Positions 12,005 through 24,670 are shown, counted from the stretch's first letter. The stretch is DNA of 64,000 bases from Euptelea pleiosperma (GCA_035048495.1 CM068549.1:15037103-15101102); one strand, 5' to 3'. Translations and numbers: made by a program. The notes: generated by a model not told the origin, from the letters alone.

Positions 12005-13868
12005 TTGCTACACCCCCAAATTTGGTACAGTCCCAAATTTTACCTATAGGTTATTGAAGGAAAAGAAGAAAAAGAGGGATTTTTTTTCATCTATTAGGTT
12101 ATTGAAGGAAAAGAGGGATTATCTCAGATTAATTGCTACACCCCCAGAATTGTTTTCATCGTTGGTTATTTTGGAGCAAGTTCTCGATTGTTTTTCATAA
12201 AGAAGTAAATTTCTGTAAAAAATATCATTTCTCCTTTCATCATGAAATTATGGGTCATATTTCTAAGTTGTTGGCTTTAGAAATAGAACCTTTCTAATTC
12301 ACTCACACGAACAAAATATTCTGAGATACCAACATTGAATTACCTTTTCTGAATTGGCTACTTGCAAGATATACCCAATGGATCCATTGGTTTGCAAGGC
12401 TTGATACTGGAAATTTGAGGATTTGTAGATCTGTTACAGGTAACAGGACCTCTAAAGAGAGGTGGGCTACCGTTTTAGAACAGTGTCAAGTTTTCGCTAA
12501 CATGGGCATTTGTAGTTACAATAATCCCAAGCCAATTTGGGGTATATGTCCACTTGAAGCCATGATTCCCTCTCCTCTTCACTCCTACTTACTGGGGAAG
12601 CAGATCAGGATAATGATAGCTCACAACTATCACTTGGGCCACAAACATCTTCATTGAGTAATCCATGAATTGAGTGCATGTGTATATTTTGCAACAATAT
12701 ATATGAATTTTTTTTTGTTAAGAAAGACAACACAATTTAAAAGAATGCAACAATGCATAACATCGACAAATAATTAAGAAATTCATGTTTCTTCCTCTCT
12801 TACCTAAATTATTAGTGATCAAGTTTCTTTCCAATGAGCCCAAGAGGCAATTTTAGTACAATATAAGACATCAATTATTTTTTGACATGTACAGTGCAGC
12901 ATCTATCATGCCTTTGCAAATTTTTTTTTATTTTTCCTCTATTTTCTTAAGGTAAGCATGTTATACGAAAGGAGATAGACATCTCAGTGTCAATACAAAA
13001 GAAATCCTTCTAAACTTGTGTTAAAGAGTAATAACACAAAGTGCTCCATTTTTTAAGCTACTTTCTCGTTTGTTTTCCCTTTATAACTATATTTGAACTT
13101 TAGAATTGATGTAATATTATTAATTTCAATAGTATTAACTATGGACGTACTTTTCATATGCTAAAATTTGTATAAAAATATTATTGGTTAATACATCGGC
13201 TAGTTGAACGACTCCTTTTCTTTCCCCCATTGATGGTGAAACCTTGATATGTCAGCCAGCCATAGACTATCGTTATCTCCCTTTATGATAGATAATAGGG
13301 ATTGTTATGTTATATTGAGAAGAAAGTACCATGATTTTCATATCTCTTTGTATCTTGTACTACTTGGTGAAGTCCATTTCCTTCTATTCAAAAGGTTTCT
13401 TGTTCATAATTGGCATAACAAGTACAACGTGATATTTGCATGAGGAACGAAAAAGAAATAGCTTAGAGCATTGATGGAGTAAGAAATTTAAATCATATAA
13501 AAGATGTCCAATTCATATAAATATACAATAGAACCAGAAGAATACTTTCATGTGAGCTTCAAAAGGATTGGGAACAATTTCTTTTTTCAAGATTTGGTGT
13601 TTCTCAACAGCTAAGGATTGGAAAGTAGTTTATATGACATAACGTAAAACACCACTATGTCAGTTTTCTACTATTACATTAAACATCTAAATGCAGTAGT
13701 TTTCTATACTAGTTTTGGTCGGAAGAATTGAAACAAGTATTGATCATTATAACGTGAGTTATTAGAAAGATCTTGTTGAGAGTTAATAACAGTTCCATTG
13801 TTATTGAAAAACTAACTAACGAGAGCTTTTCTAATGTTTAGGGAGATGACATAGAGAGGCCTTATCCA
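12005..13868. other. CACTA interior, no gene recognised
   Basis: AT-rich. The longest sensible open frame is 12,415-12,657 (80 residues, no family recognised). It could be the remains of the second CACTA gene or captured host sequence, but nothing supports either. Near 12,045-12,120 the words AGGTTATTGAAGGAAAAGA and ATCTCAGATTAATTGCTACA each occur twice, a local duplication. Confidence 0.4.
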
Positions 13869-14600
13869 ATGGACAGGGACTGGATTACACTTTGTTGGTA
13901 TGTTTCGTTTAGTATCTCACTATACCATGTGCAACATTAATCTTCATACTTGAACGTCCTTATGTTATTTGGAGTGATTTATTTGTATAGGCCAAACCAA
14001 AGTTTTATGGATGGTATTGAAACATTCTTGAACTTCGCACGAGACCACCTTCCTGGTAAAGCTACCATTTCTTGTCCATGCGTCGAGTGCGAAAATCAAT
14101 GGATGCCGGTTTCTTACTACGATGTTAAGTATCATCTTATTAAATATGGAATGAAAGCAACATATAAGGTATGGCACTTACATGGTGAGCGTACAACACC
14201 TGAGGGTATTAAATGTGCACCAACGTTCCAACATTGTCACCGAAATGAGTTAGAAATGGATATGGATCTTCTCAACTCAGTAATTCAAGACCTTAGTAAT
14301 AACTTAGATGCAGTTGTTCAAGATGAGCCGAACATAACATCCGTGGGTGGTCTTACTATAGAGGATGATGCAGCCACTGAATTTGCATCAAATGCACTAG
14401 AGGCCAAGACTCTGTTATATCCTAGATGCAAAGACTTCACTGTGCTCAGTTTTGTTGTGAAGTTATTCAACTTAAAGGTGAATCATGGATGGAGTGAAAA
14501 GAGTTTTACAAAGCTTCTTCAACTACTCCAGCAGGTGCTACCCTCATGTAATAAGACACCAGCTTCTTCAACTACTCCAGCAGGTGTTACCCTCATGTAA
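13869..14600 (+). pseudogene. CACTA transposase, N-terminal transposase-associated domain, truncated
   Basis: A short first exon (13,869-13,897, starting ATGGACAGGGACTGG = MDRDW) is followed by a plausible GT-AG intron (13,898-13,990). The reading frame then continues 13,991-14,600. The frame is open and encodes FMDGIETFLNFARDHLPG, then CPCVECENQW (cysteine pair) and YHLIKYGMKATYKVWHLHGE, the hallmarks of the transposase-associated domain of En/Spm transposases. Further on, LYPRCKDFTVLSFVVKLFNL and GWSEKSFTKLLQLL match the next conserved block. The catalytic core is absent. The end carries a 49-bp direct duplication (words AGCTTCTTCAACTACTCCAG at about 14,514 and 14,563). Confidence 0.82.
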
Positions 14601-14756
14601 TCAGACGTCCTGACTCCATTTATCTGATGGTCTCTGAACTTCGGTCTTTACTCTTGGGGTCCTCAATCGGCGTAGTCCATGATAGCTGGATTGTGATCCC
14701 CCGAGCACCAGAAATAGTTGCATTGATCCTTGACAAGGGTGTGAATGGGATTCCTC

Positions 14757-14757
<1 letters not shown>

Positions 14758-14801
<44 letters not shown>

Positions 14802-14803
14802 AA
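14758..14803. repeat. C30 homopolymer followed by (CA)n
   Basis: Thirty consecutive C (14,758-14,787) then about eight CA units. Glycine-only or proline-only open frames across it are artefacts. Confidence 0.9.
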
Positions 14804-14809
14804 TATCCT

Positions 14810-16260
14810 TCTGGTTGATGCATATCAATGTCTTTTTCCAAAATTTCATGAAGAAAAGTAATTTTTATATCTAGTTGCTCTATGTGTACATCCTCTGCGA
14901 TCACAATACTCAAAACTGATCTAATAGTATATCTTAACAAATATGAGAACAATTTTCAATATATCTATAAATCCACTTGTTATGCAAAGCTTTTTTTCCA
15001 TTGGGTAACAAGACTAGATTTCATATCTAGTTTGATGATAGTCCATCTCTTCATCCATAGCTTGTTCACACTTTTCCTTGGTTTCAACTTACAAAGTTTC
15101 TTTATAATAATCGAGTTTACCATTGTCAGCCAACAATAAATAATGTAGAGAATGTGAACAATGAATTGAGGGTCTGATAGCCTTAAATGAGCGCCTCTCA
15201 AGAGGAGAAGTTTGAGGTTCTACCTATACAATTTCATCTTGAAGTTTTAAAATATCTTTACTAGCTATCTCCTCAAGTCCTACAAACTTACTATTCTCAT
15301 TATTCTTCTTTTGTTATTCCAACCTATATTTATGCATAATGTTTTCATTAAATATCACATCCTTATTCTTAATATTTTTTTGAATTTCAACATCCCAAAA
15401 TCGATAACTAAAATCATTAAGACTATATCTAATAAATGTCCATTTCCTGGACTTAGGATCAAGTTTGGTTATATTTTCAAAATCAATATGGATAAGAAAT
15501 ATATCCAAGCTTTTTTAGGTGCAACAGGTTAACTTCTTGTCTAGTCCATGTTTCCTTTGATAATCCACCATTAAAGTAACTGAAGGTCCTCCATTGATAA
15601 GGTAAAGTACATTATTTAATTATGTCATTTGCCCAAAACAATTTAGACAATCTAACATGGATTTGCACACTCCTGGCAAGTTCTAAAATGATTCTAATCA
15701 CATGCGCTACATCATTTTGCTAAGGTATTTTGGGAATAATTTTATGGCTTATAAATCTGTTAACTGCACAATATTCTTCAAATTCATAACTACAGTATTC
15801 TCCCTCATTCTGTGATTTGAGACATTTAAGCTTTAAACCTATTTCATTCACAACCAAGGGCTTTCAATTTCTTAAACACATCAAATACTTCTGATTACTT
15901 CATAAAATAAACACATAGTTTTCTAGTAGCATCATCAATAAAATTGACAAAATAAAGAGTCATAGGGAGAAGGTACCTTGGCTGGTCCTCACATATTAGT
16001 TTGAACCAATTCTAACTTTAGAGTCATTCCGACTTTCAAAAAACTAACCTTAACTTTGTTTGCCATAGACATAATATTCGCAAAAATTTAAATCTATGGG
16101 ATTTAGCCCTAACAACTTTCTTTTCAAAAGTAAAATCTTCATCCCCTTTTTGATCAAGTCTGCGATGCTATGTGCTCGTGTCCATCCCTAATAAAATAAC
16201 TGTGGGTACATAAAATAACAGGTCATCATCATATTAGAAGCTATACACCTCACAGAGCAC
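14810..16260 (-). pseudogene. Ty1/copia pol fragment (Copia-2), decayed
   Basis: On the minus strand, copia pol runs from about 16,250 down to 14,810. Integrase-type text (FVNFIDDATRKLCVYF near 15,930) is followed by KSQNEGEY near 15,830 in the place of the catalytic DNGGEY, YLI-GGPSVTLMV near 15,570-15,600, and KLDPKSRKWTFIRYSLNDF near 15,420. Last comes the reverse-transcriptase start IEQLDIKITFLHEILEKDI (about 14,830-14,890). Frameshifts and stops are frequent. The RT stops just before the C30/(CA)n tract. Confidence 0.8.
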
Positions 16261-16690
16261 TCAATCATTCCATCATGCCCTAAGATCTTTTTATATTGAC
16301 ACTTGGCAGATGAAGGACCCTATAAAGTGAAGGGTGTGTAGTAGGAGAAGAGGAGGGCACTTTTGGAAGGAACCCTAGAGAAGCTAGAGTGAGAAAGATA
16401 GAAGATATATAAAGAGAAGCCAGAGAGAGTAAGGTGCATTCTATGGCATCGGGATGTATATTGTAACCAGCTTTGATTCTATGATGAAGGTTGGTCGGAG
16501 ATCGGCTTCCCGTGGACGTAGTCGCCAGCAAGAGACCGGCGACAAACCACATACGTATGGTGTTGTTTATTTTCCATTTATGCCCTTTAATTTTGTTGTT
16601 ATTTTCTATTAATACATGATTATTGCTTGTGGAGGGATGATCGAAGATCGGACGCTAAACCTGATTTTATCCTCCACAATAACAACGATG
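16260..16690. other. LTR-like sequence adjoining Copia-2
   Basis: No protein. It reads like a plant copia LTR 3' part: GA-rich transcription-start region, TTGTAACCAGC-like text, then CCCGTGGACGTAGTCGCCAG. Orientation appears +, opposite to Copia-2. No boundary or target duplication was found. Confidence 0.35.
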
Positions 16691-16719
16691 GAATTATTAA
16701 AATTAGACGTCTAGTACAG

Positions 16720-19620
16720 AATGCCTTCTTTTTACCCTAAGCTATTATCATAGTGATATTCGCTCAAAAGTGCTTATGTTAAGCAATTATCCTTTTAGCA
16801 TTACCGCACTCACTTATGTAAAACTGCTCTAATATTTATCCACTTTTCTACGTAAGAGTCTCTTTTATTGCGTAGAATGCGCTTTTCTTGATGAAATGGT
16901 ATATTTGCAAGCATTAAACACATTTTCGAAAGTTAGATATAAAGCAATTCTGATTAAGTCTCATTACGTGCTTCTTCTGTCGTAGGAAACCCGAGTAGAT
17001 GATTCTCGAGACTTGTAGGCCCACATCGATCATGAAAGCCCATTATTAAAGCTTAAAGAGCCCACAAGCTATGACTAGAAGATATGGACCAAATACGGGC
17101 TGAACAAGAGGACCGAAGAGCCGACTCAAAAAATGAAGAGAGCGGAAGAGCCAATGACCAAGAGAAGGACCAAAGCGTTAAAGCCGCATGAATCGACAAG
17201 GAATGATGGTCTGCTCGACTGGTGAAGCGTGAGGAGGGACACAGTGAAGACCAGGGTTCCATACCCTCTGCCGGTGATTTTCTGACATTTTCTCTCTCAT
17301 CTCCCATAATTCTCTCTCCTCTCTCTAAATCCTAATTTCTCTCTCGTAACTCTAACTGACTCTTTTTCCTTGACCTATCACCATTATCCATCAAATCCAC
17401 CGTTCGATCGCCATTTGATCTATTCATTATATGCATCCGACCATCCAATCGTGCCATTGATCATTCGATCATCCATCCTATCACCCACCCGATCTCCATT
17501 GTAAAATCTCAATCCCTAGAGCATGTTTGATCATATGGTTGATTATAGATGAGAGTGCAGAGCTTGATCTCCGAGGAAAGAAAAATGCATTTTTCCTCGA
17601 TTAGTTTTTCGAGGGAAAAATGTATTTTTCTCCCCTGGCGATCAAACACACCCTAACCCACGGCCTCGTAAGAGGCCCACATCCATCGAGACCAATAGCC
17701 CGCTATCCTACTCACCCACCTTTTGTCCCATGGCTGATGCACTCTGGGCCCATGATTTTTAGCATTATTCCATGGTCCACTGGCCGACATGTGGCATCAT
17801 CTCTTGGCCCAATGGTCAATCAACCTCATGGCCAAACGGCCCATGAGCCCGAGCCCGAGCCCGCAACCCACTTATCACTCCTCAAAATAAAAATAAAATA
17901 AAATAAATAAAAATAAAAAATCTTTTTTTAGTGGGTTTCTAAGAGAGAAACCCACGGTTTCTCTCAAGAGAGGGTTCCCTCCCCTTATAAACATGAACCC
18001 TAAGAGGCCTCTCTTCCATCTCTTCTTCCCTCAGTCTTCTTTCTTCTTCTTCTTCTCCACTCTTCTTCGCTGGCCAGCCGCCTTCTTCACCGACAGACTG
18101 GTTCAGCTCACCTTCTTCTTCTTCTTCTTTTTCTTCTTCTTCTTCTTCGTCTTCTTCTCCTTTCTTCTTCTTCTTCTTCTTCTTCTTCTTCTTCTTCTTC
18201 TTCTTCTTCTTCTTCTTCACCTGCTGCTGCCGCCGCCGCTGCACTCTTCCACCACCGTCTCCTTCTCAAAAGCCATCACTGGAGTTGCAACCTGCAACTC
18301 CGACCAACTGTTGCAACCAAACCACTCACCACTGCCTGCAACAGCAAGCACTGCAACCTGGTAAGCTTCTTCTTCCTCCTCTTCCATCCCTTCTCCTTCT
18401 TTCCACCCCCTGGTTTCCATCTTCTTCTTCTTTTGTATCTTCATCCATTAACCGGAGTTACAGCCTGCAACTCCAGCCGGCAACGGCTGTGAGCACCTCG
18501 CACAAACCAAACTACTCCCCCACAAGTTGATGTCTCCTCTACCGCCCCCTGCAACCTGTTGTTGCATAGTGCACCTTCTTCTCATCCTTCATGCTAGCCA
18601 GCTAGTGTCCAACTCCTCAAACAAACCAGCAACATCTTTGCTGACCGTTTCTTTCCTCCCTGTAACTCTCCAATTCAACCACCGTCTTCCTTTCATGGCA
18701 GGAACGTGCAGCCAACACCAGCAGTTGTGTGCTCTCAAACAACTCATCATCGGTTGCTTCTCCAACCTGCAATCCGGCATCGTTTTGACTCCATCAATCA
18801 CAGCTCTCTAATCTCTTCTCTCAAAAAGAAGAAAATAAAAAAAAGGAAGAAGAAGAAAAGAGAAAGTGGTCCAATCTCCATTGCTGGTTGCACAGGAAGC
18901 ATACCTCCATCACCTCGCTCAACTCCCCATGCCACCATCAGTCCATTCAAGCCGATCTTCTCCAACCAATCCTCATGGTAAGTCTAAGGTGAACTTTCTC
19001 TCTCTTAAACTTCTCTCTCTCTCTAAATCTCCTTCTCTCTATCTCTAAATCTCTTCTATCATTATTTCTCTCTCTTCTCTCTCTCTCTATTTCCACCTAT
19101 GTTTCTTCTATCTCTCTCTACTTTCTCTCTCTAAAAATCTCTATTTTTCTTTCACTTTCTCTCTCATCTCTCTTATTTCTCTCTCTAGATTAGTCCTTTA
19201 AAATGCTTCATTTGCTTTCTAGGTAGGTTTGCTTTATTTGAAATTTGTAACGAACCTTTGGTTATCAATGAAAATGAGATTTTTTGCATTTCTTAAGTTA
19301 TTTTAACTTTATGCTCTTTTGTGTGTGGTAAAATTCTCTCTAAGAATCATCAAAGCAAGTTTTAAAATCACGCATTTATCACCATTATCACCCTTCCATT
19401 CTTCGATTTTTAGCAATTTCTAAGAAAAATCCGTCATTTCATGTTCTAATTAGGTGCAAACTAACTCCAAGTGCGGATCGACATCCGACAAGCCACTATA
19501 CAGTCTGCATTTTTGTAGGAATTTCAGTGAATCGGATAAAATTACAAATCTTGTTAAAATTAGGGTTTTCGAATGCAACGACGCAAAAAAATCCTAGTTT
19601 CACATAGTCCTTTTTGTAAC
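16720..19620 (+). mobile_element. large CT-rich LTR-like repeat, copy 2
   Basis: Inverted homologue of 6,960-10,080 (see the shared landmarks listed there). It includes CTCGAGACTTGTAGGCCCAC near 17,010, a long CTT trinucleotide tract (18,115-18,220), CT belts at about 19,000-19,190 and GTGCGGATCGACATCCGAC near 19,472. Proline-, serine- and phenylalanine-rich open frames inside it follow from the simple sequence and are not genes. Confidence 0.6.
18115..18220. repeat. (CTT)n trinucleotide tract
   Basis: About 35 nearly perfect TTC/CTT units, broken by TTT and GTC variants. It creates poly-Phe/poly-Leu (+) and poly-Lys/poly-Glu (-) frames that are not genes. Confidence 0.9.
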
Positions 19621-20340
19621 TTTTCGTAAATCACTTGTGAAAGTTCTGATGTATCTAGAGTCTACAAATTAGCCAATTAAATTTTTTTTCAAACTAAGAA
19701 CATGTATAACATTTTTCAACTTCATCATTGTCCCATTCAATTGATTTATTGAAAATCGCCTCAACAATTCTACAAGGTTCATCACTACTTAAATAAACTT
19801 TATAAACTCACACTGAACATAGTATGAAGAGTATCCTCATGCAAAGTAGCATGAAATAATGCGATAGAATCTATAACTAAATATTCATTATGAGTATAAC
19901 TTAAGATTCATTTTTGTGTGAAGGTTTACATTTTCTCTTTCTTGATTGTTTCATACATGTCATTTTTTCCTTCCTTTATTTATCTCCCTTCATATTTTCT
20001 CAATATTCAAGCTATTCCCTGATATTTCAAAGAACCCAAGAATTTCTTGAGAGCTCTCTTGTTTAGGATGATTCCTACGTGCAATATTATATTACTTTAA
20101 CGTTCTTATTCTAGAAGAGTTGCTTAAAACCATCACCAAACTATTCCAATTGTCTAGTAACCTTGATAAAATTATTTAAGAACCTTGATTTCATCATTAA
20201 AGATGATGCCTATAGATTCTAACTAACTCATAACCATGTTGAATTTGTTGAGATGTGTAGCCACACTTCCATCATCAACCATATCTTCTTATTCGACATA
20301 CAATATCATCATCAAAAAAAATCTTGTTGGGAGTAGAGAG
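19600..20340 (-). pseudogene. Ty1/copia gag-protease relic (Copia-3)
   Basis: The minus strand shows copia gag (UBN2-type) text near 20,180-20,290 (VATHLNKFNMV, LESIGIIFNDEIK). Near 19,640-19,760 it shows protease-to-integrase linker text (KLKNVIHVLSLKKNLIG, DLRKVTKRTM) matching the family pattern KLKRNLISVGQLD...WKVTKG. Many stops. No LTRs are recognised next to it. Confidence 0.6.
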
Positions 20341-20412
20341 TTTGTAGTGAATGGATTAGATTAATCTATAGGATTACAATTTCATATAAGAAAAGTAACA
20401 AAAACCCCTACA

Positions 20413-20518
20413 CTCCCCTCCATCACAAGAATGTACCATACTTGGTTGATCAAGCTTCCCAATCCCATCATAACCATGAGGTCAATGGTTCAATTTCTCC
20501 TTACCCACACTCCCCTCC
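20413..20518. repeat. 97-bp direct duplication interrupted by the solo LTR
   Basis: CTCCCCTCCATCA at 20,413 restarts at 20,510 (97-base period). After the LTR insertion the second unit continues at 24,583 with near-identical text (GGTTGATCAAGCTTCCCAAT at both about 20,440 and 24,604). The LTR therefore landed at the start of the second unit of a pre-existing tandem duplication. Confidence 0.8.
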
Positions 20519-23500
20519 TGTAATACCCCGAACTTTCGTTCTAGGGTATTACGGTAAATTCATCTAATAAATGAAAGCTGAAACTTTTTCAAACTCTTAT
20601 TATTGTTTTTATGGTTTAATATCATTGTTGAGTATGTATGTTTAATTTAGTTTCATTCTGACAACTTTGAAAAACTTGTTATTTTTGAAACTCGTTCTTT
20701 AAGGCTAATTTTTTTGCTAAAAATAATGCACCATAACTTGCAGGGGACTTTTTCTTTCCCAAGCTAACATTCTAGAACTTTTATATAAAAATTATTTTGT
20801 GGGCCCGAGACACCAAAAACATTCCTATTTTAACCTTCTCAACTTACCCGAGAAATTTTGAACATTTTCTGAGACATGAAAACTCTAGTCGAAGATTTTA
20901 GGAGATTTTGACAAAAATAGTATTTTTGTAATTTTTGAACTTCCTACCATTCGCATATTTTTCAAAAATAATATTTAATTATATTTTATTTATTTAATAG
21001 GCGTGTGGGACCCACGAATCACTTTCGGGTCATTCCGATGTCATTTGATACTTTTTTAGGGTTTTGAACGTTTTTATGATTTGTGTGTGTGACATGTGTC
21101 AATACCTTATTGTATGGACTTTTAAATTATATAATATAGTTTGATTGAATTAATTTATAATTATTTGTGTTATGATTGTTGGGTGGGGCCATATGGCCAA
21201 TCTAGAAGTCTTTTGGGCTTAATAATATTCTTAAATGAAGCCTATTGATGTATACGGGCCTTGGGCCCATTCCTAACCCATTAATAGTGTAAAATATAAT
21301 TTTTTGAGGGTTGAAAAAGTCATCCCTTTGATAGTTACGAATTTGAACAAAATAGAAACCCTAATCCTTCCCTAAACCTATTTATGAAAACCCTAAAGCT
21401 TTAGAAGCTTTCACAAAACCAAACTCCATTAAAGAATAGAGCAAGCTCCATTAAACCTTCATCCGGGCACCGATCGCACTCGAGCAAGAAGAGAGAATTG
21501 ACGGAGACTCCGATTAGAAGAACATACTCCGAGGAGAGGACGATCCGACGACTTTCAAATTTGAAGAAACTTTTGATTTTCATTAAAGTTCAAGAAACCT
21601 TGAGGTAAGTGTGTTTTGATCCATCCTATACTTGTTTTTCTTCAAGATTTTATTTTTCTTTCATTAGATAATGGTTGATACTCATTATAAATTAATTTAA
21701 ACAATATTTACTTTATTCTTATTGGGTTGATATTTATTTTGGGCCACCATGATGGGTTTGGCCATGGTCTATTTTGTGCCTATAACGGATGATTATGTTC
21801 TTTATCATTTTCGTTGTATTTTCATAATTAAAATATTTTTATATTATTTTTTCTAAATACCTCTTTGAATCTATTTTCCAAAACCGTTTAGTTTGTATTT
21901 TTCTGATTTTTATTGATTAAGTTATGAATTTTCTAAGTTGTATGACTTTACCAAAAAACTCAGAATTTCAGATTTTACACGGTCCGATTCACTTGGGATT
22001 TCGATCTATGTTTTTAACTTAAATATTTTTCTAATTATTTTTCATGGATACCTCTATCAATCTATTTTCTAGAACCTTTGAATTTATATTTTTCTAATTT
22101 GTATTGATTAAGTTATGATTTTTCAAACGTGCTGGACTTTTTTGTAAAACCTAGAATTCCAGATTTTACATGGTCCAATTTACCTGAGATTTCGATCCAT
22201 ATTTTTAACCTAAATATTTTTTTAATTATTTTTCACAGATACCTCTATCAATCTAATTTCTATAACCTTTGAGTTTATATTTTTCTGATTTGTATTGATT
22301 AAGTTATGATTTTTCAAACGTGCTGGACTTTTCTGTAAAACCCAGAATTCCAGATTTTACACGGTCCAATTTACCTGAGATTTCGATCCATATTTTTAAC
22401 CTAAATATTTTTTTAATTATTTTTCACAGATACCTCTATCAATCTAATTTCTATAACCTTTGAGTTTATATTTTTCTGATTTGTATTGATTAAGTTATGA
22501 TTTTTTAAACGTGCTGGACTTTTCTATAAAGCCCAGAATTCCAGATTTTACACGGTTCAATTTACCTGAGATTTCGATCTATAGTTTTAATTTAAATATT
22601 TTTCTAATTATTTTTAACAGATACCTCTATCAATCTAGTTTCTATAACCTTTGAGTTTATATTTTTCTCATCTGTATTGATTAAGTTATGATTTTTCAAA
22701 CGTACTGGACTTTTCTGTAAAACCTAAATATAGATTTTACACGGTCCATTTTACTTGAGATTTCAATCTATATTTTTAACCTAAATATTTTTCACAGATA
22801 CCTCTATCAATCTAGTTTCTAGAACCTTTGAGTTTGTATTTTTCTGATTTGTATTGATTAAGTTATGATTTTTCAAACGTGCTGGACTTTTCTATAAAAC
22901 TAGGAATTTTAGATTTTATACGGTCCACTTCACTTGGGATTTCGATCTATATTTTTAATGTAAATATTTTATTTATTTATTTTTCATAGATACTTATATG
23001 AATTTAGTTTTCAAATTAATTGAGTTTGTATTTTTCTAATAATTAATTATTTAGTTATAACTTTTACAATGTGCGGGACTTTTTTGTATCCCGAATTCTG
23101 TCTGGCCCAATTAATTAAAAGTTTTGACCTATATTTTGAATCTGAATATTTTTCTATTTATTTTTCCTAAAAACCTCTTTGAATCTAATTTTTCAATCCA
23201 TTGAGTTTATATTTTTCTAATTCATATTTATTTAGTTATGATTTTTATAATGTAGTACATTTTTATAAAAAAAAAACTTATTAATTGTTCGTAGTTCGGT
23301 CATGATTATTAACTATTAAGGTTTTAACCTTGTTGTTTGACTAAACCCTAGATGGTTTGACCTATACCTGTATGCATGGGGATCCCACCCATGTGTCTTA
23401 GATCTCTCATAGGGTTCGACCTTTTGTCATGGATCCCTCATAGAGTTCGGCCATGACGTGTTGGATTCTCTTCCGATTTTCACTTATATTATTCATCGAT

Positions 23501-24577
23501 GTTGATTGTGATATTTGGTAATGTCTTATTGACTATTATACCTAGATGGTTCGACCTTGTGTCATGGATCCCTCATAGGGTTCGGCAATGGTGTGTTGGA
23601 TTGTCTCGTGATTTCTACTTATATTGTTCATCCGTGTTGATCGCGACCTTCGGTGATTGTTACATGGTATTCATGGTTAACCATAATTCGTTCCTATGTT
23701 ATCACTTTTGATGATCATGTTTCATTTTGTATTCTTATTTAAATGTTAAATACATGTGTGCTTATGCCATGTAGCCTTGTACTATCTTGTTGTCATACCA
23801 TGATCATCACGTCATTTCATATAAGGGGTGCATAAGGGAACGGGGTTGAAGTATATTATATATGTTATATTGGTTTTATCAATTAATCAGGGTTCGGTGC
23901 CCTAGGGTGAAAGGCCCCAGACGTTATTATATCTTGCAGATGGGTCAATGAGACCGCTCCCAGTGCGGAAAGGAGATGGAGACCCTATGTGGTTATGGGT
24001 ACTAGTTGCATTGGCATCCCTTACTCATCTGCATTCATCCTCATATTCATGCCATCCCTATTATACGATTGAGATGCATACCTTGATTAAAAAACTTGTA
24101 TAGTATGATATCATACCATGCACACTGTTGTATTACTGGGCCTCGGCTCACGGTGCTACACCGATACCATTTTCAGATTTTGAGGAGCCGGGTACGTGAG
24201 ATGATTTAGAGGCGAAAGACTTCGGTGCATTCGAGGAGATCGGCGAGGATTTGGGAGTCGATCCCACACTTTAGAAAGTTGTATTTGATTATTTTACAAC
24301 ATTATTTATTTATTTTCACGGGCATGTAAGCCTTTGATTGAGAGATGTTCTCACTTCCATCTCTCCACATTTAGTTGATTGATTGAATTATTTTAATTAT
24401 TTGTTTTTTACATCTACTCTTCTTTTTTTTACTTAGTGGGTTTTCGAATGAATCTTAGTAGTCTAATTGACCTAATTGGACCACTAGGGGACATTCATGG
24501 ATCACCTCTGGGTTCGGGTACGGGTCGATGTATGGATTTTCGGGTCGTATCTGGGTATCCGAATTCGGGGCGTGACA
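20519..24577 (+). mobile_element. solo LTR of Ty3/gypsy type (chromovirus-like), 4.06 kb
   Basis: Starts TGTAATACCCCGAAC and ends GGGGCGTGACA, with an exact 5-bp target duplication CCTCC (20,514-20,518 and 24,578-24,582). The TGTAATACCCCG start and length fit long LTRs of the Tekay/Del group. No coding region, primer site or second LTR adjoins, so it is a solo LTR left by recombination. Inside are a roughly 190-bp tandem array (21,850-23,250) and a degenerate duplication around GGATCCCTCATAG (about 23,430 and 23,570). A related 3' end occurs at 36,700-37,103. Orientation is given by the TG-to-CA reading and by that second copy. Confidence 0.85.
21850..23250. repeat. tandem array inside the solo LTR, period about 190 bp
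   Basis: The marker GATACCTCTATCAATCT appears near 22,047, 22,238, 22,428, 22,620 and 22,798. Degenerate forms near 21,860, 22,988 and 23,172 extend the array to about seven or eight units. Each unit also holds GATTAAGTTATGATTTTTC and a GTGCTGGACTTTT word. Very AT-rich, non-coding. Confidence 0.85.
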
Positions 24578-24670
24578 CCTCCATCATGGGAATGTACTAT
24601 ACTTGGTTGATCAAGCTTCCCAATCCCATCATAACCATGAAGTTAATGGTTCAATCTCTCCTTACCCATT

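Larger units (their letters stand above)
10749..14600 (+). mobile_element. CACTA (En/Spm) transposon, 5' part, 3' end lost
   Basis: The left end reads CACTACAAGAAAAAAGACC at 10,749, the classical plant CACTA terminus. Behind it are many subterminal words of the type CCGTTGC/CCGTCGC (about 10,775-10,950 and 11,620). A CACTA transposase N-terminus lies at 13,869-14,600 on the same strand. No matching TTTTCTTGTAGTG right end is present, and copia sequence begins shortly after 14,600, so the element is truncated. Mutator-like foldbacks are inserted inside it (11,060-11,650). Confidence 0.75.

Noticed and set aside
12415..12657. 80-codon frame considered as a host gene exon
   Set aside because: No recognised family, no clear splice partners, and it sits inside a CACTA element. 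Kept only as a note in the interior entry.
14601..14952. Minus-strand frames with glycine runs near 14,758-14,787
   Set aside because: The Gly run is the C30 homopolymer; only the copia RT text on its 3' side is meaningful and is annotated as Copia-2.
17993..18364. Open frame rich in Phe/Leu/Ser that looks like a membrane protein
   Set aside because: It is made by the (CTT)n tract and surrounding CT-rich LTR-like sequence; the complementary frame gives poly-Lys/poly-Glu. No motif and no conservation signal.
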